Of a DNA stretch of 64,000 nt, positions 1 through 13,870 are shown piece after piece. This stretch comes from Climacteris rufus (Eukaryota; Chordata; Aves; Passeriformes; Climacteridae): positions 62,256 through 126,255 of the forward strand of contig VZRZ01004224.1 in assembly GCA_013398175.1 (NCBI GenBank), given 5' to 3'. Positions within the stretch are counted from its first letter, which is position 1. Each line of letters opens with the position of its first letter. Below the pieces are notes generated by a model. The model was not told the DNA's origin. It saw nothing but the letters and a program-made list of their open reading frames with translations, and searched no databases. The translations under genes and the position numbers were made by a program.

Positions 1-3000
1 ACTTATGCTCAGTGCTGTGGTATTTTGGAGTTAGATTTTGTGTGTGGTCAGCTGAGATGTTTCTCTGGCTTACTCCTAAAGGAAGATACAGCCAAGGCTT
101 TGTGGGAGCTCTCTTTGTTCCATCTATGAACCTAAACTGAAGCAGGTGGGAAACATTAAGCAATCCATTATTTTTAAAGAAACATTGTTTAAACCAGAGT
201 GCCTGGAAGCACCTTAACTCTAGACAACTGGAAATTATTTTCTAAAACCTCTTATTCAGTAAGAATCATATAACTCTTTGAAATCTAGTCCATTTTCAAG
301 TAATTTTCTACAACAAATGGGACCAGCTCAATCTATTCTTCACATTTTAGTAATTTAAAAGGACATAACAGAATTTTATTTTAATGGTAATTGCAAACTC
401 ATGCAGAAAATGTAAATGCACACTTTCTGATTAGCTTGCAGCATAAACCATGGCTTCTATTAATGTATTCCAATTTGTAATTCTTTGCACAGTATGAGAT
501 TTGAAAGCTGTGATTAAAATTAATTAGGTTAAGTAAAGTTTATCCCCCCTGAGCACTGCTATTTGAAGAAAGAAATAGTAAAACACTAGCTACATCTGGC
601 ACCACAGGAGGCTAAAGCATCACAAGGCATTGCTTTTCCAGAAGAGTTGCATGCTGCTTTTTTTGGCGAACCTTAAGCACAGTGTTTCCTCCTCTAAAAG
701 CTGTTAAATTACACTTTGCCTCTTGTAAACGCTCTGGAGCTACAACATCTGTATGAGCATCTGACAAACCAATCTTTGTAATACAGTGGCTGATGCTAAT
801 TTGCAAGTGGCATCAGCCCAACCTAGCTAGATATTAGAGTGCTGCCCTGCTGCCATGGGAAAAAAAGTCTCACAAGTTCAAGAGGCAATAGAAATGTCCT
901 GAGGGAGCCCCCAAAGTTTCTGCTTGCTGATGTATTTGGTTCTTCTTGGATGGGTTTTTGCCAAATCATTTTTATAGGATTTTTTTCCAGAGGAGTATTT
1001 GGATAAAAACGGGCATAACTGTTGGGAACATTGACTTTGCTGGGATGGAAAGGCCTTTCTGAAAGAAAAGACTGTCATACCTGATCTCCCTTTACTGGTC
1101 CAGAGACAAGGACACTGTTTGGAAACACTGTAATTCAGCTGTGTGCTCTATTCTACATTCTGAGTTTTGTCACTCCAGAAGTGGCAGCCAATACCTCTAA
1201 ATCTGGTCTTTTGCCACTCTCTGTTCCTTCAGAGCAACTCATTAACTAATTGAGCAATTCTTTATCAGGTGAAACCTTTTCAAATCAGCATGTGTCACAG
1301 CCAAACTCCTGTATTAGTTACTGGGTATTGAATACACTTGACCTAATAACCAGGTTTGTGCCAGAAGCAGGAAGTTATTTTTGGAGACTGATGCAATTGG
1401 TGACTCAAGACAAAGCCTTCATGCCTCTCTGATGAAGACAGGCTGTTCCCATCAGGGGAAGGTAAGGGCACTGTGCCAGATGACAACTCCTGAAAAGGTT
1501 TTGCCCTGCAAGTCAATGCTCCCTTTGCCTTCTCTTCCAGATGGATCTCATCATAAGCTGTACCAGTGGAGCACTTCCATCTCCTGTGAGCCATGTTCCC
1601 ATGACTGGAGTCCCTCTGTTTGTGTGTTTACTAGGATGCAGCTCAGAAATTCAGTCAGATGGGAGAGTGAGGAATGACAGGAGATGCATCCTGCAGAGGG
1701 TGAAGCATCATGGGCTTAGCCCACAGGACCCACCAGGCACCCCAGCAGAGAGCAGAGGGACACACTGGCACAGGGGTGTCTCCGAAGTTAAGCCAGTTCA
1801 AAACCAGATGAAAATTTTTGAGGAATTAAAAAACCGAAATCTAAAGCACACTTCAGATGAGCAGTGAAGTCTGAGAGGAAGTTTTCATGTAACTACCTCT
1901 GATTCTGCTATGGCATTTGATTAGGAAAGAAATGGAAATGAGTGTTGTTGTTTTTACCCTTTCTTTAGTCTAGTATTAACAAGGACAGCAATAACACAAG
2001 TTGTGGTGTCTTTCTCTCCCAACAATTTCACTTTCTCAGATATTTCATTGCCTGAAGTCAGGCACTATGCAGAAAACTCAATCCTGGTGGAAGCCTAAGG
2101 CCAAGCTGCCACACGTGATGGAGGAGACACCACAGGCTGACACCCAAGGAAAAATTGCTTGTTTCTGTTACTTTGATGTGAAAGTTGAAAAAGAAGAAAT
2201 GGGAAATCACATTAAAATCAAAATGCATTACACCGCCTCCCTGACAGTAATTTCTGAGCAAGAATTTCTTACTCTCCATGGTCTTTCTGGGTCAGAAGGA
2301 AATACCAGAGAATATACAGACATGTAACCCTTTAGCTGTGTAGCTGCCCAAGATGGTGAAAGCACCACCACTGGGGTGGTAAACAAAAGGCACTGGAAAA
2401 AAAGATGACTTTGCAGTACTGTGTAAAGCCACAGGCTCCACAGGGCAATTCGTGGTTTCCCAGACTCACAAGAAAGCTCTGCAATCCCCAGGTCTATCAT
2501 CCTTTCAACTCAGGCCAGGGAGTTACACCCAGTAATTTTTGGTGCAGGCCTGTAATTTACCTGAGCTACTGCTCTATGCTTTAGCCAAAATGGCAGGGAG
2601 AATGGAGGGAGTATTGTTAGCCTTGGCAAAAGAGTAATTCTGTACTGAGGAAGCTTAGGAAGCCATGGGGCCCATTGGATGCGGTGCCTCTGGGATGGGT
2701 GCAATGGCGAGGCAGCTCAGGAGGGCTACAGCTGGCCAAGGTCTGCCATGGTTTGAAGGATATCCATCCCACCAGGCACTGAGGGTCTTGTTGCACCCTC
2801 CTGTCTTTGGGGCTGCTGTCCCAGGAACAGAGCAGGTCTGAGTCTGGCATTCAGTCAACAGAAAAGGAAGAGCCACTTGACTTGCTAGGAACAAAGTTCT
2901 AACTGCGTTTTTAAATCCCACTCCTTCCAGCTGTCCCTTTATTCTCCCTTAGCTCTCTCCTCAGCACAGCACTGGTACCACGACCGCTTTCTTCTTCCTG

Positions 3001-5866
3001 CCCTTCTGCTCTTCACCCCTTCTGCAGCTAACATAAGTTGAGCAGCTTGTTTGCTTGTTTATTGAAGGAGTCTGAGGGCAGGGGGAGGAAAAGACATGGT
3101 CATTACAGAAAAAGTAAATAAACAGGACATGATGACTGGAAGTACTGGCAGCACATAGGTAAGTGGGACTGGGAACAATGCATGATGATGGATAATAGTG
3201 TGAGAAAGAGAAGCAGTGCATATACATGGCACTTCAGCAGCTGTGAAAAATTCATAGAAGGTCAAAAAGTGAAAGTTAGCATGGTAAGAGGGGTAAGAAT
3301 GCTCCCTAGCATTCATTCAACCATTCATTTTAGAGAACATGAGAATGGCCAGTCTGAGCCATTACAAAGGTCTCCCAGCCCTTCCAGCCTGTCTTTGATG
3401 GATGCTTAGATGCATAGATGATGCCGTTTTTCTGCTGGCAAAGTGTTCTGGGCGTGTGTAAGCAACTTGTGCTTCCCTTGAGCTGGAGGTTGCAACGTAA
3501 GTCACTGTACTTCATGAAACTTCATACAAAGTGAAACCAACTGCAAAACAGCTTGAAAACTGAGATCTTCCCATACGACACTTACTCTAGAGGGCTCCCT
3601 TTTGCCATGTACCTAAGGAAGACAGCATGTCATCAAGAATTAGGTAGAAAGCGCTTGTGAGATTAATTTTCCTATTCCCCCACAGTGCATTATTGTTTCA
3701 ACAGTTATGTTTCCTATGAGGAGGATCCCATCATGCACTCCTGGTGCAGACCTGGCTGTGCAAAGCTAGTTCATGGGTGGCTGAGATGACCACTAACCTG
3801 CTGTCTCATCCAGTGCTTTTACATGGGCTTCTGCTGTGAGTGCTGTAAATTTTTGGAGAGTTGTTGGTTTGTTGGGTTTTTTTTGCTTTATGCCTGAATG
3901 GTGTCCTCTAGGGAAAAGACAATCCTCCAGATAAGAGATCTGAAGAAAGGACATCAGCTGCCATACGGTAGCAGTGTAAACTCTCCCTGACCTGCATGAT
4001 GTCATGGTCCCAAAGTGCTGGATTAGTGAGGTTACTCTGCATGTGGGACTTTGCATAAGGAGAGGTTAATATGTTTCTGCTGGCCTGGCAAAAATTCATA
4101 ACAAATCTGCAATTCTGCTTCAAAGATCACCATAAACAATTCAGTGCTCTCGTTAGTGTCTACACCCTGCAAATGTTTAAACCACAAGAAACCACAAACC
4201 GCAAGAAACCTGCGAACTGAATAAACAGCTGCTGCTCCAGACTCCGAATCAAATTTACAATATTCTGCTAATAGACAGGCATTTGCATTGCAAAAACAGA
4301 TTTCATATTGCCAATATCTATGTCACAATTAAACGATAACTGAGCTTTTAGGTGTTTAAATGAATTCATGATAATATACTCAAGAAAATTATGGCTTCCA
4401 TTAAAAAAAAAGGAATCGCTAAATGTCAAAAGAGAAAGTGGCACAGGATGTGGATGTATTAACATCTCAGGTAAATGGGACTCATTAGCTACAATATTTC
4501 ATACATTACAACATAAGGTATGCACATAAGAAAAAACTCCCTTGGGCTTTTGCAGCACATGAGCTTTCTAGGTCTTCCCCAGTGTTGTTGCCTGAATTGT
4601 TTTAACACAGGAGTCCTGTGTATAATTCTATCTGTCCTCACACAGAAGGAAACATCCCCCGTAGTGTTCTTGTCCTTGGACTTGCTTCTGTGTCTGCATC
4701 CAGGGCAAGCAAAGAGGAACAGACATGAAGGGCACATCCACACTCTGTGAGTGGCCATTGGGGGATGATTGGGGAACCATGTCAGAAGTAGAGCAGATAT
4801 GAGGTGATCCTCCTCTCACTCCACAGTTACCTTGGAAATCTCTGAAAAAATAATGAAGGGTCTGAAGCTCCTTGGTGGGTCTTTCCAACGTGAGTTTCTC
4901 TCAGTGCTTCCCCAAACGTGTGACAGCGTTTCCATAGGCATGTCAAGGAAGGGCAGGTCTAATGGGAGGTGCACAGCCATGCCAGTACAGACCTTGTTTG
5001 CTGAAAGGAAAGGAGGAGAGAGCTATTCAGTGATAAAACTGTTTCACCTTCTGGCTGATGAGTGAGTCATTCATCATAACAGCTTTGATCAGGCTGATTA
5101 CAGCTACCTTAGTAAATAAAATGGGCCTGAGACTGCTTTCAGAGTCCAACACCCACCCTCTCACAGCACCCAGGTAACCTCATCCGTCTATTGCATTTTT
5201 CTAGGAGTACTCCTGGAGTACAGCACTGAGGAGAGAGTGATGATGTGTCAAGACCTTGCTAATTAACCATACATGCCATGGCATTCCAGTGCTCAGGCCC
5301 TGTCCATTGTCTGCTGGAGCTTTGTAGCAGAAGCATGGCTATTGTGTCTGACCTTCACAGGACAAGAGGTCGTAATCCCCAGAATACCTGTGTTAGTCAC
5401 AGCTGTGCTTGTGCAAAGGAAAGAGTGGGTCAGACAGAAGAGATGGTAGGTCACAGCAGAGCTCACTGGTTTTCTCGGCAAAACCTGCAGAGTTCTGCAG
5501 AAAGGGACAGCAGGAAGTGCCGCAGGGGAAGAGATAAGCATAGGTCAAAGCAGGAGCTGAAATTCTGGTGTAGGTCTCAATGAAGGTGGAGAGACAAAGT
5601 AGTGCAATGACAGATGAAACAGAAGAGGAACCTGCACTGGGAAAACTGGGAAAACACAGCATCACCCTAATATTTCTATCAGTGAAGTCCACAGTACTGG
5701 AAAGAGCAAAGCAGAGCTGGGGGGTAGGTTGAGAGGGGAGTACAGAAATGACAGAAGCTGTGAGCAATGAGGAGCTGACAGTCTGGAGGTCTGAGAAGAG
5801 CTGGGGTGACAGGAACAGAGGAGCCAGGGTCACTGGTGAAGCCCTGAGAAGGGGAAGGGGAAGGCT
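1..5866. other. Non-coding unique sequence, no gene recognised
   Basis: Both strands carry only short open frames with no recognisable domain, signal peptide or repeat-family similarity. I see no exon-like frame with conserved protein character. A small imperfect repeat of about 14 bases (accacaag type) lies near 4179-4210. From about 5400 to 5900 the plus strand is purine-rich, which removes stop codons on the opposite strand and produces the longest open frame of the window without evidence of coding. The stretch is best read as intron or intergenic DNA. Confidence 0.7.
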
Positions 5867-5894
5867 GCTCTGGACACAAGGCTCTGGACACAAG
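5867..5894. repeat. 14-bp perfect tandem duplication
   Basis: The unit gctctggacacaag occurs twice head to tail with no mismatch, inside a purine-rich stretch. It is probably a replication-slippage duplication. No function is implied. Confidence 0.9.
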
Positions 5895-8641
5895 ACAGCC
5901 AAGGTGAGAGCTTCCACTGTCCCCCCTCCATGTCAGGTGGCTGCAGGTGGAGAACAGGAGCAGGAACAGGCAGCAGGGCCACAGACATTGGCTCACACTG
6001 GCCTTCTTCCTTCTTCTTGATGTCTTGTGGGAAGATTTCTTCCAACAGTTTAGTCTCTTGAGAGCATTTACTAGGTCATTTCATCAGCTGCCTGTCGTCA
6101 GTGTCCCCTTAGGATGTACACTAGCAGGAGAAAGCACGGTCCATCCCTCACCAAATGCCCTGACTCCGTCCCACTGGGGGGACACCAGGGAGTGCAAGGA
6201 GGAGCATGGCCAGAACACGGCTCACATGCCCTGCAGTAAACCTGTCCGTGTGGATTTCCCTTTCCTGACACATTAAAAGTTTACGTGAAATAGGAACTTG
6301 GATCTGAGTTACCTTCAGCTTTCATCAGTTTGAACCATCCTAAATTTTTGCCTTTCTTAAAATTGTCTTCTGTAATTCTGAAATAAAGTGAAGACCTGAG
6401 TCCAGAACTTTATGTATTTTTTGTTAAGGCTCTCTAATCCAAAATTCCTCCTGAAGTCTGGGACTCACCCGAATTCAGTGTTGTTCTTTGCATTGCTCCA
6501 TTATACAGTACTCTAAGAAAAAATGTAGGCACAAGAAAAAATGCTGGAAAGTCAGTCCTGAACGAAAAGGTTGGTGCTGCAAACGGCCCTACCCTTGCAG
6601 CCGTGTTGAGGAGAACTCCATAAGCCCAATAGCCACTAGGTGCCACTATAAGCATGGCTTTATATTTAGAAATAAGATCTTTTTTTAAAAAAACAAAGTG
6701 AACCGTCAAGGTTTGCTAATAAAAAAGTAATCCTTTCAGTTGTAGTGAATTTCCTTTGTACAGGCCAGCTTTGCTTTAGAATTGCCATTTTCCTGGGCAA
6801 ACTTTTTGCTACCTATCTCCACCATGATCACCATCCTCGCTCACAGCTTATCACAATGTACTTTGTGTAAATGTGATTACACCTTTGTGTTTTGCCCTTC
6901 CTGGGCCATCCTCCTCAGGAACAGCTAAAGTAGAAATTACCTTTGGCATTCTCTCATACGTCTTTCAAAAGCATTTCTCTAGCCTCCATAAGGCAGACAT
7001 TCACGTGTCATCTCAGGCAGAGAAGCGTATTGCAATATCAGCAACGTGCTTTGCTGCGTAGCATCATCAGCCCCACGCTCCTGTGCACACTGACCCCATT
7101 TCCTACGGGGCAGGGAAGGACCATAGCTTAATCTGCTTTCACCATTATGGCCCAAAGAGCTCTGCCCCTTACAAAATTTGGAACAGCTCCGGATCCTTTA
7201 GGTGAAGGAGCTTTTACACTATGAAGAGCAGCACTTTTGCAGAGACGGCAGGAGAGGAGAGGAACAGCCCTATCGCAGGACTCAGCTATGCCTCTCTCCA
7301 CAGAAGAGAACTTTTCTGCACCCCAGAGGCTTCATGCTACCAAGGCACCAACCACACGCCCTCTCCAGCCCACTGCAGAGGCCAGACACCCGCCCTCAAC
7401 CCCAGAGTGCTGAGCAGTCACATCCGATGCTGCCACAAGCAGGACACACACGCAGTTTGATTAACCTCCTTCCTCCACCATCTCGCCTGGGGAGCCAGTG
7501 AAAATAACACTGGTGGCGAGGGAGAAAACCTTGTCCCCACGCAGCCACACGTGACTCAACCCCAAACCCCATGAGCCTGCAGCAGCAGCAGCAGTCACTG
7601 TGTTAATCTCTGGTGTGGCTCAGCCGGCCTGGCGCGTGCCTATGTGGGTCATGGCTGTCCTAGGCCAAGCTACCACTGGAAGTGATCCTGAGCAAAGGAG
7701 GCTGCTCTTGCTCTCTTGCTAGCTACCACTGTTGCAAACCCGCGTCCAAAAATTAAGCAATGATTCCTCAGCCTCAATTAGTCATCTAAGAGACATCTAT
7801 TTTAAGATACGATGAACCTCATGGTAGATGTGGAGGTATCCACGATAATAGGTGGATAAATTAATGCAGATATTGGGCAAAATGCTTCATTTTTAAAATT
7901 TCATCAGAGTTTCAGATGTTCACCATTTACAATTGAAAAGTCAAATGGAAATTCCTTATGACAACCTATATCAGGTTTTAGAGATGTTTTTGAAAAGTGG
8001 CGAGGGTATTTAGTCAACAAATGGTGGTAAATACTAAAGATTTTGGTGGGTTTTCGCACTCAGTAACTATTTTATTTGAATGCAGAGGAGGTCTGTGGGA
8101 TTTAGGAGGAAATGTACCATCCTTACGGGTGTTGTCCCTCCGTTTTTTTACCATGTTTGAGTTAATGTGAAAAGAATGGTTTTCTTCTGATCATCTTCTG
8201 GTTCTTTTTGTAAAAAAGGAAAGCTGAGTCTTAAAAATGAGGCACTTTAAAAGTTTTCTCTTCTATTTTTACCTGCACAATTGAATATTTTAAATCCAGA
8301 ACTTTTTCCCAAAGGACCTTAATGAAAACTGACAAATTCAAAAATGGATAGGGAAAACATTGGAGATGAGCACTTTTTGGGCAGACATACAAAAAATGAG
8401 CAAAAATTTCAATTCTCATGTGAGCCCTCCCCCTTGGGGCAGTGGCAGACAGCAGCGATCCTGTAGGGTTTGCAACAGGGTGGGTTGCCTGCTTTACTCT
8501 CTAGAGATGTGCCAGAAAGAAGCCCCAAACTCTCCCAAACCATTTGCAAATGCTTCTAAGTGGAGCAACTATCTCTATTAAAGCAATGAAAACTAAGTTT
8601 CTTTCCCATGCACTCCTGGGATACGCTCTGTTTTGGCTCAT
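5895..8641. other. Non-coding unique sequence
   Basis: No gene is recognised. The part around 7000-7700 is richer in G+C than its surroundings and holds a short GCA run at 7579-7594 (16 bases). From 7740 onward the sequence turns AT-rich. The open frames near 7200-7500 are short, overlap in two plus-strand frames and resemble no protein I know. Confidence 0.65.
7579..7594. repeat. Short GCA microsatellite
   Basis: Five uninterrupted GCA units plus one base. It is a simple-sequence repeat, too short to suggest more than ordinary slippage. Confidence 0.85.
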
Positions 8642-8736
8642 ATTCAGGAAGGCAATTAAATATGTGCTAACTCTATGCTCATGAATAGTCACATTCAAAT
8701 TTAAAGTATTACACATGCCTAAGTGCTTTCTTGAAT
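8642..8736. repeat. Diverged palindromic repeat, MITE-like relic
   Basis: The left arm begins attcaggaaggcaatta and the right arm ends aagtgctttcttgaat. The reverse complement of the right arm aligns with the left arm over about 28 bases with roughly 22 matches, so the inverted symmetry is visible directly. The arrangement, with arms of the attcagga..gcacttaa..catgtg type around a short centre, resembles a palindromic repeat I recall as common in turtle, crocodilian and bird DNA, possibly a non-autonomous DNA transposon. I cannot give its formal name. The family assignment is inference; the inverted repeat is observed. Confidence 0.55.
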
Positions 8737-11700
8737 GAAGCCCAAAGTTTGTATCCCAAAGAGAGCTAGAAACACTGTGGCTGAAAGCCACACACTACTC
8801 TGAAGGCCATGTCAAGGGAGCTACAATTCAGCAGACGCTCCCAGGAGGGTGCCAGCAGTAAAGAAAGGGTGTTCAGATTTATGGATGTTGCAAAAGAAAA
8901 CTCACCACTTTCCATCTGTAGTCACTGCCCTACCACTCTTGAGGAAAGTATTTAGTGTTTTTCTTCCATTCCTTGTTTCCTCTTCCCCAACCTGGCAGAA
9001 TTTCAGTGATACCTGATGCTCACTATTTTGCAAAGTTCACCTTTAGGACCTGTCTGGTCCCCAGCCTTGATGTTGTGGAGTATGTGTGAAGAGGATACAA
9101 AGAGACTCAGGGGAATCTCTGCAAACAAGTCACAGGAATTTGGGTAGACTGTTACCTACCTCTGTGGCCTCGGCAAAGGCAGGTAACTCTCCTTCTCATT
9201 TTCCCCAGGTAGTGATAATCATTTCCCAGGAATACAAAGTGAAACTCCTTCAGGACAATTTATTTGTTGTAATCCATGCTTGCATCGAGATCCATAGTGT
9301 CCTCTCTTCGTAGCAGAGCTGTCAAAATAGAGAATCCTTCCTCACTGGCTGCCATGAGATACAGTAGTTTACAGCCTCTTCTGTCAAATGACCTCCACTG
9401 AGAAGACTAAGTTGCCTACCACGGCAAGTGCCAACCCTGAACATGCTGATGCTGCCCAGCAGCTGGGGTGTGCTTAGGTTGGGCTGAATTAGTCAATAAC
9501 CTGAAAGAAATGGGTTTTGCTAGGTATCAGATTACCCTGACAGTATTACTGAGTGGTTTTCAGTGGCTTCCCTTTCTGCTAGATGGTCTGATACCTCCTG
9601 CTTTGTGCAAAATACAGCGGAATGTCATTTAGCACAAAAGCTTGTGCTTTTTCCCTGCAAAGTCACTGTGGACACATTCTAAGAGGAGCCGATGAATGAT
9701 AACGTCACTGTGAAGGGACACTTGGGTGAGAGTTGGTAATTCACATATCATTGAGCTGGCAACTTCTCAGAGAAGTCACTGAAATCAGCACACCCCCTCC
9801 GCACAATGGCTGGCCTAAGTGCCGCAAATTTCTTGTGTGGCCTCAGACAATGCACCCAGGCTCTCACCACATTCATTTTCTCAATTCTTCTTAGTCCTTT
9901 CCATCTGCAATCTCCACTACATGTTGTATGTGGGAGAAGGCCTAGTGTCACCAGGCCCTGTTCTTTTGTGGAGATGGTTCGGGCTGCCCAGCAGAAAAGG
10001 TCACACAGGGAAGTAAGAGGTTTCAGACAAACCATTCCATTCAGCTCTGGCAGATTTTGCCCTTTATTTGCCGGTTTCAAGTAAAGATGCAAAGTCACAG
10101 GAAAAAAAGAACCTAATCTGAATTCTTAAGATTGTTTTGAACCATCATGTATCATATAATTTATATTTTTTCTGTTTGGTATTTGCCCTTTATAAATGCA
10201 AAAACTTTAGTTTTCTGTTATGCAGAAACATGTTTAGTGTGTAGTGACTTTTGGTTTCAATTTAGCTAATGTGTGAAAAAGAGCACTTTCTTCATTTGGA
10301 CCCATTCATTCCCAGTGAAGAAATCAGTTGGGAGTGGAAGAAGCAGCAAAGCTCATTTCCTCTTCCAGCCTGTGACTAGAAGCAGGTGGGCAAGGTCAAG
10401 ACATGCTCCTTTTAGAAACATAAAGGATGTGGGTGAGACTTTCCAAACTGCAACTCAAGCAGGTACTGTTGCCACTTCACACAAGTGTCACTAATTTCCA
10501 GTGAGATGCTTTGGAAAATGCCATCTCTATCTATCAAAAGCTCATCTCTATCTTTCAAAAGTTATATGTTTTTAAATATCTAGTTCACAGTGACCAGTAA
10601 TAGCCTGTCCATTCATTAAGTACAGTTACTCCTTCCCTTATTTAATACATCCATTAGATGTAGGTACAAAACTTGTTTTGATGCCTTGTCTAACCTTCCC
10701 CACAAACCACCAGGTACATTTGAAGCAGTTGGGGTTTTGTTTATTAATAGAAAATGTTGGTAAAATGTCTGATTTTTGTACTTTTTATTGATTTTCCACT
10801 TCCACCCATCAACCCTTTGACACAAATAATGGAAAAATTAGTTCTAAGAAATGTTGCATTTTACCTTTTTCTGATACGACACTCGTGTGTCTACACGTAC
10901 AGTCTTGCTCATGATCAGAGAAGTCAGAGGTTTCCCCTGCTTAATCATCTGGTCCTGTGCCTGAGCATCAGAAAGGGTCTTCTGGTTACCTGCCACCCAC
11001 TACAGCAAGTAGACATGCATACCCTTTATGACCTGTCTCTCCAGCATGGATCACCCACTCTCCAAAGTTTTTTCTGCTGGTGCAAGAATAAAACTAATTT
11101 CCTGGACACCTCTGCAAAAGCAGACCCCAATGTTGTTTTGGTACCAAATCTAAACATCACTGCAAATGTTTTCTGGAGACTTTGCTGAGCTATGACTTGT
11201 CCTTTCCTGAAGTTCCCAAGTTCTTACCTGATCTGTAACCTAAAACTGGTTTCTGTGAGAAATAGTTTAGTTTTTCATTGAGGTCAGAAAATAGTGGTCT
11301 GGCACAATCATCCTGTCCAAGTTACCAACCACAATTTTTATATATAGCAAGCACTCCTGTGAAATAGATTGATTACAGTTAGCTGACACGCATCATTTCT
11401 ACCAGACAGTGCAATCACCTTACAAGTGAGGAGACTGTTTTGGAGGAAGTTGCTGTTTTAAACTTGCTTGAGGTGTGCCCACAAGTCTGTTTATTCTCAT
11501 GTATCTTATGTGGTCAGGATGGTGGTGCTGTAGATTTTCATTGCTGAGCAATTTCTTTTAGTTTATTAAATTAATTTAGTTTCAAATGGAGTGCTAGGTT
11601 TTCGTTTGTGGTGCTGCTTTTCCTGTTACTGTTGTTGTGGTTTACCGTCCACACTGGGGTGTTCCAAAACTTCTCTTCAGACTTCACCAACCTTGTTTTG

Positions 11701-13239
11701 TGATCTGTCTTTTTTCAGTTCTGAGCATTTCTTATTCTCAGGATGAGCTGGGACTCCCTGCAAGAGGAATCACAGTATATTCAGTGCTAGGACAGCACTG
11801 GAGGCTTGTGCCTTCAGCCAGACTAATTTCAACTCCTTGTTGGCCAGGAACTGAGAAGATGTAGAGATCCATCCAGACAAGTCTTACAATAGCAGTAAGG
11901 CCTTCTTTAAGGTATAAATGTTGTTAAAAAGTCGCATTTCCAGATTGGCTTCTTCTCTATATCCAGTAGTGCATTTTAATTGCTAGAGCAACTGATGGAG
12001 AAAAAAATAAATAAATGAAGGAGAGATAGCAGAGTCTTTCCCAGGCTTAAGCAATGATTTAGAGGATGATGTTAGGCAAGTTTTGGTACTAATTTTCCTA
12101 TTTGTAAGATAGAGATCTTAAGATTAATCACGGTGGGCCAGTCCCTCAAGCATGTCATGAAGGTTAACTCCTATTAGAAAATATTCTGAGCTTATCAAAG
12201 AAAAGGTTCTACCCACACGAACATAGTGGGAGGCTTGGCATTTCCCTACTCAGCTATAGTGACGACACTTGAGATCGTGACTCCAGTTCCCAAACATGAG
12301 CAATAAGGGATTTCAGTTGGGGAGGTAGGAGTGAAACAGTGCAAGGACACATCAGCAAAGGGATAACTGAGGGCACCATCTGCTCAGCCCCTCAATGGCC
12401 AGCAGAGCAGGATCTCTGCATTTTCAAGTGCATATTTACACCAGTGTGCATTTCCTTGGGCTTCAGAAAGGTACAGAGTAAACAGCACAAGATGCACAGA
12501 AAACAGAAAGATGCCCTCCTTTCCTTTGACGGCAGCTCTGCTGTAAAAGCTTTTTGCTCAGCAAGGTGTTTGCAATCATAGAAAGTCTGCTTGAATAACG
12601 TCACCCTGAGACTGGGTCTGAGCCTCCCTCAGAGATGCACAGCTGCTTCTGCTGGGATTGTCCCCAGTGAGGTGTGCACCATGGGATCACAACAACTGTG
12701 GAGGAAGGGGAAAGGAAAAACTGCTGCAACCCAGCCACAAATGGCCCCAGCTGTGCCCTGTGCCTTTCTGTCATCTCATGTCTCACACATCTGTCCTCTC
12801 ACTTCCCAGCCCTGTGTCATGCCAGTAATCTCATGGCTATACACAATTCCTTAGTTTCCCTTCATCTCCACTCAGCCCAAATCCAGTTATTTCTTGCTTG
12901 CTTTAAGATGGACTCATCACAGTTGCATGCAATGACTCCTCTTGCACAGCCCTCCAGCTTCTATCACCCTATCAGCTTCTTCACACCCAGTTGCATCCCA
13001 GTTTTCCAGCACCCTCCCACTCCTAAAGACCATTTCAAACAAATGAGTAACTCCCAAACTGATTTTTCAGTTGTTATTAATAGAGCTGGTGAGTTCCCTG
13101 TGATAACGTCTGTCATCATCATCTCCATAACTATTTCCAAAGTTCCATAAGTATTCAAAAGCCTTTAAGGCTCTTTGTGTTATGATAAAACAATGTTACC
13201 ATTTAACAAAGGGAGACAGAACCCTGTCAGTTTTCTCAG
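8737..13239. other. Non-coding unique sequence
   Basis: No gene or recognisable transposon found. Open frames at 9748-10098 (minus) and 10754-11188 (plus) reach 116 and 144 codons but show no known motif and overlap frames on other strands or phases. A 21-bp imperfect tandem duplication is listed separately. Confidence 0.65.
10522..10563. repeat. 21-bp imperfect tandem duplication
   Basis: The unit catctctatctatcaaaag appears twice with a spacing of 21 bases, the second copy differing at one base within the unit core. A slippage duplication is the simplest reading. Confidence 0.8.
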
Positions 13240-13870
13240 TTGAAGTTTGGTGCAAAACAAAGATTGGAAACCTCCAGCATAACCAGTTCTTAATCCTAAG
13301 AGGGTAGTCTGCCACATGTTCCACTGCTCAGTGGTCCTTATCATCAGAAAGTGCTTCTGATGGCTAACATAAACTTTCCTTCCTGCACATTAAGCTTGTT
13401 ATGTTGTGTTACTGCCAGTAGATACACACAATGGTTCATTACAATCTCTCTTTTACATATTTGAAGACTGCTGTCTTCTCTTTTGCAGGTTAGATACAGT
13501 CTCATTTTACCCCTGAGTTCACATTTGCTAGGCCTCTAATCACTCTTGTTGCTTTTGTCTGGGCTTTGTACAACATGTTAGTAGGGCAGCTAAATATATC
13601 ACTGGCCTTCTTTGAGATTCAAATCGGCCTTTACACTGTGAATTATCCCCAGAGCTCCCACAGGCTTGGTTACCAGCCTATTCACCTAAATCCTTTCCTA
13701 AACCACCACTTTCTAGGATAAAGCCCCTATTCCTGTAGGTAATCTGTCTTTACTTATCCCTAGCTCCATGGTCTTTCATTTGGCTGTCAAAATCATGTAC
13801 TGTTTTACTGACCTTCCTTTAACAAATAATCCAGATCAATTTTTCTAGCTGACCTATCCCTAATGCTTAT
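13240..13870 (-). mobile_element. Ancient CR1-family LINE fragment
   Basis: Read on the plus strand this is the reverse complement of the 3' part of a CR1 element. Segments such as tacatatttgaagactg near 13456, the stretch around 13537-13575 (ctctaatcactcttgttgct followed by a tctgggctttgt-like part) and the stretch at 13348-13400 with ctaacataaactttccttcc follow the conserved order of the C-terminal coding end of CR1 ORF2, the endonuclease/reverse transcriptase protein of these retrotransposons. Similarity then fades through 13620-13870, where it corresponds to more upstream reverse transcriptase sequence. Many substitutions and indels have destroyed all frames, so the copy is inactive and old. 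Borders are approximate. A related old LINE family of the CR1 group is the main alternative. Confidence 0.75.

Noticed and set aside
5393..5917. 174-codon minus-strand frame, the longest in the window
   Set aside because: It lies opposite a purine-rich stretch that depletes stops. Its translation is a Ser/Leu/Pro/Cys mix without any motif, and other frames overlap it on both strands.
12674..13150. 158-codon plus-strand frame
   Set aside because: No known domain, no codon or composition signal, and it overlaps other frames on both strands.
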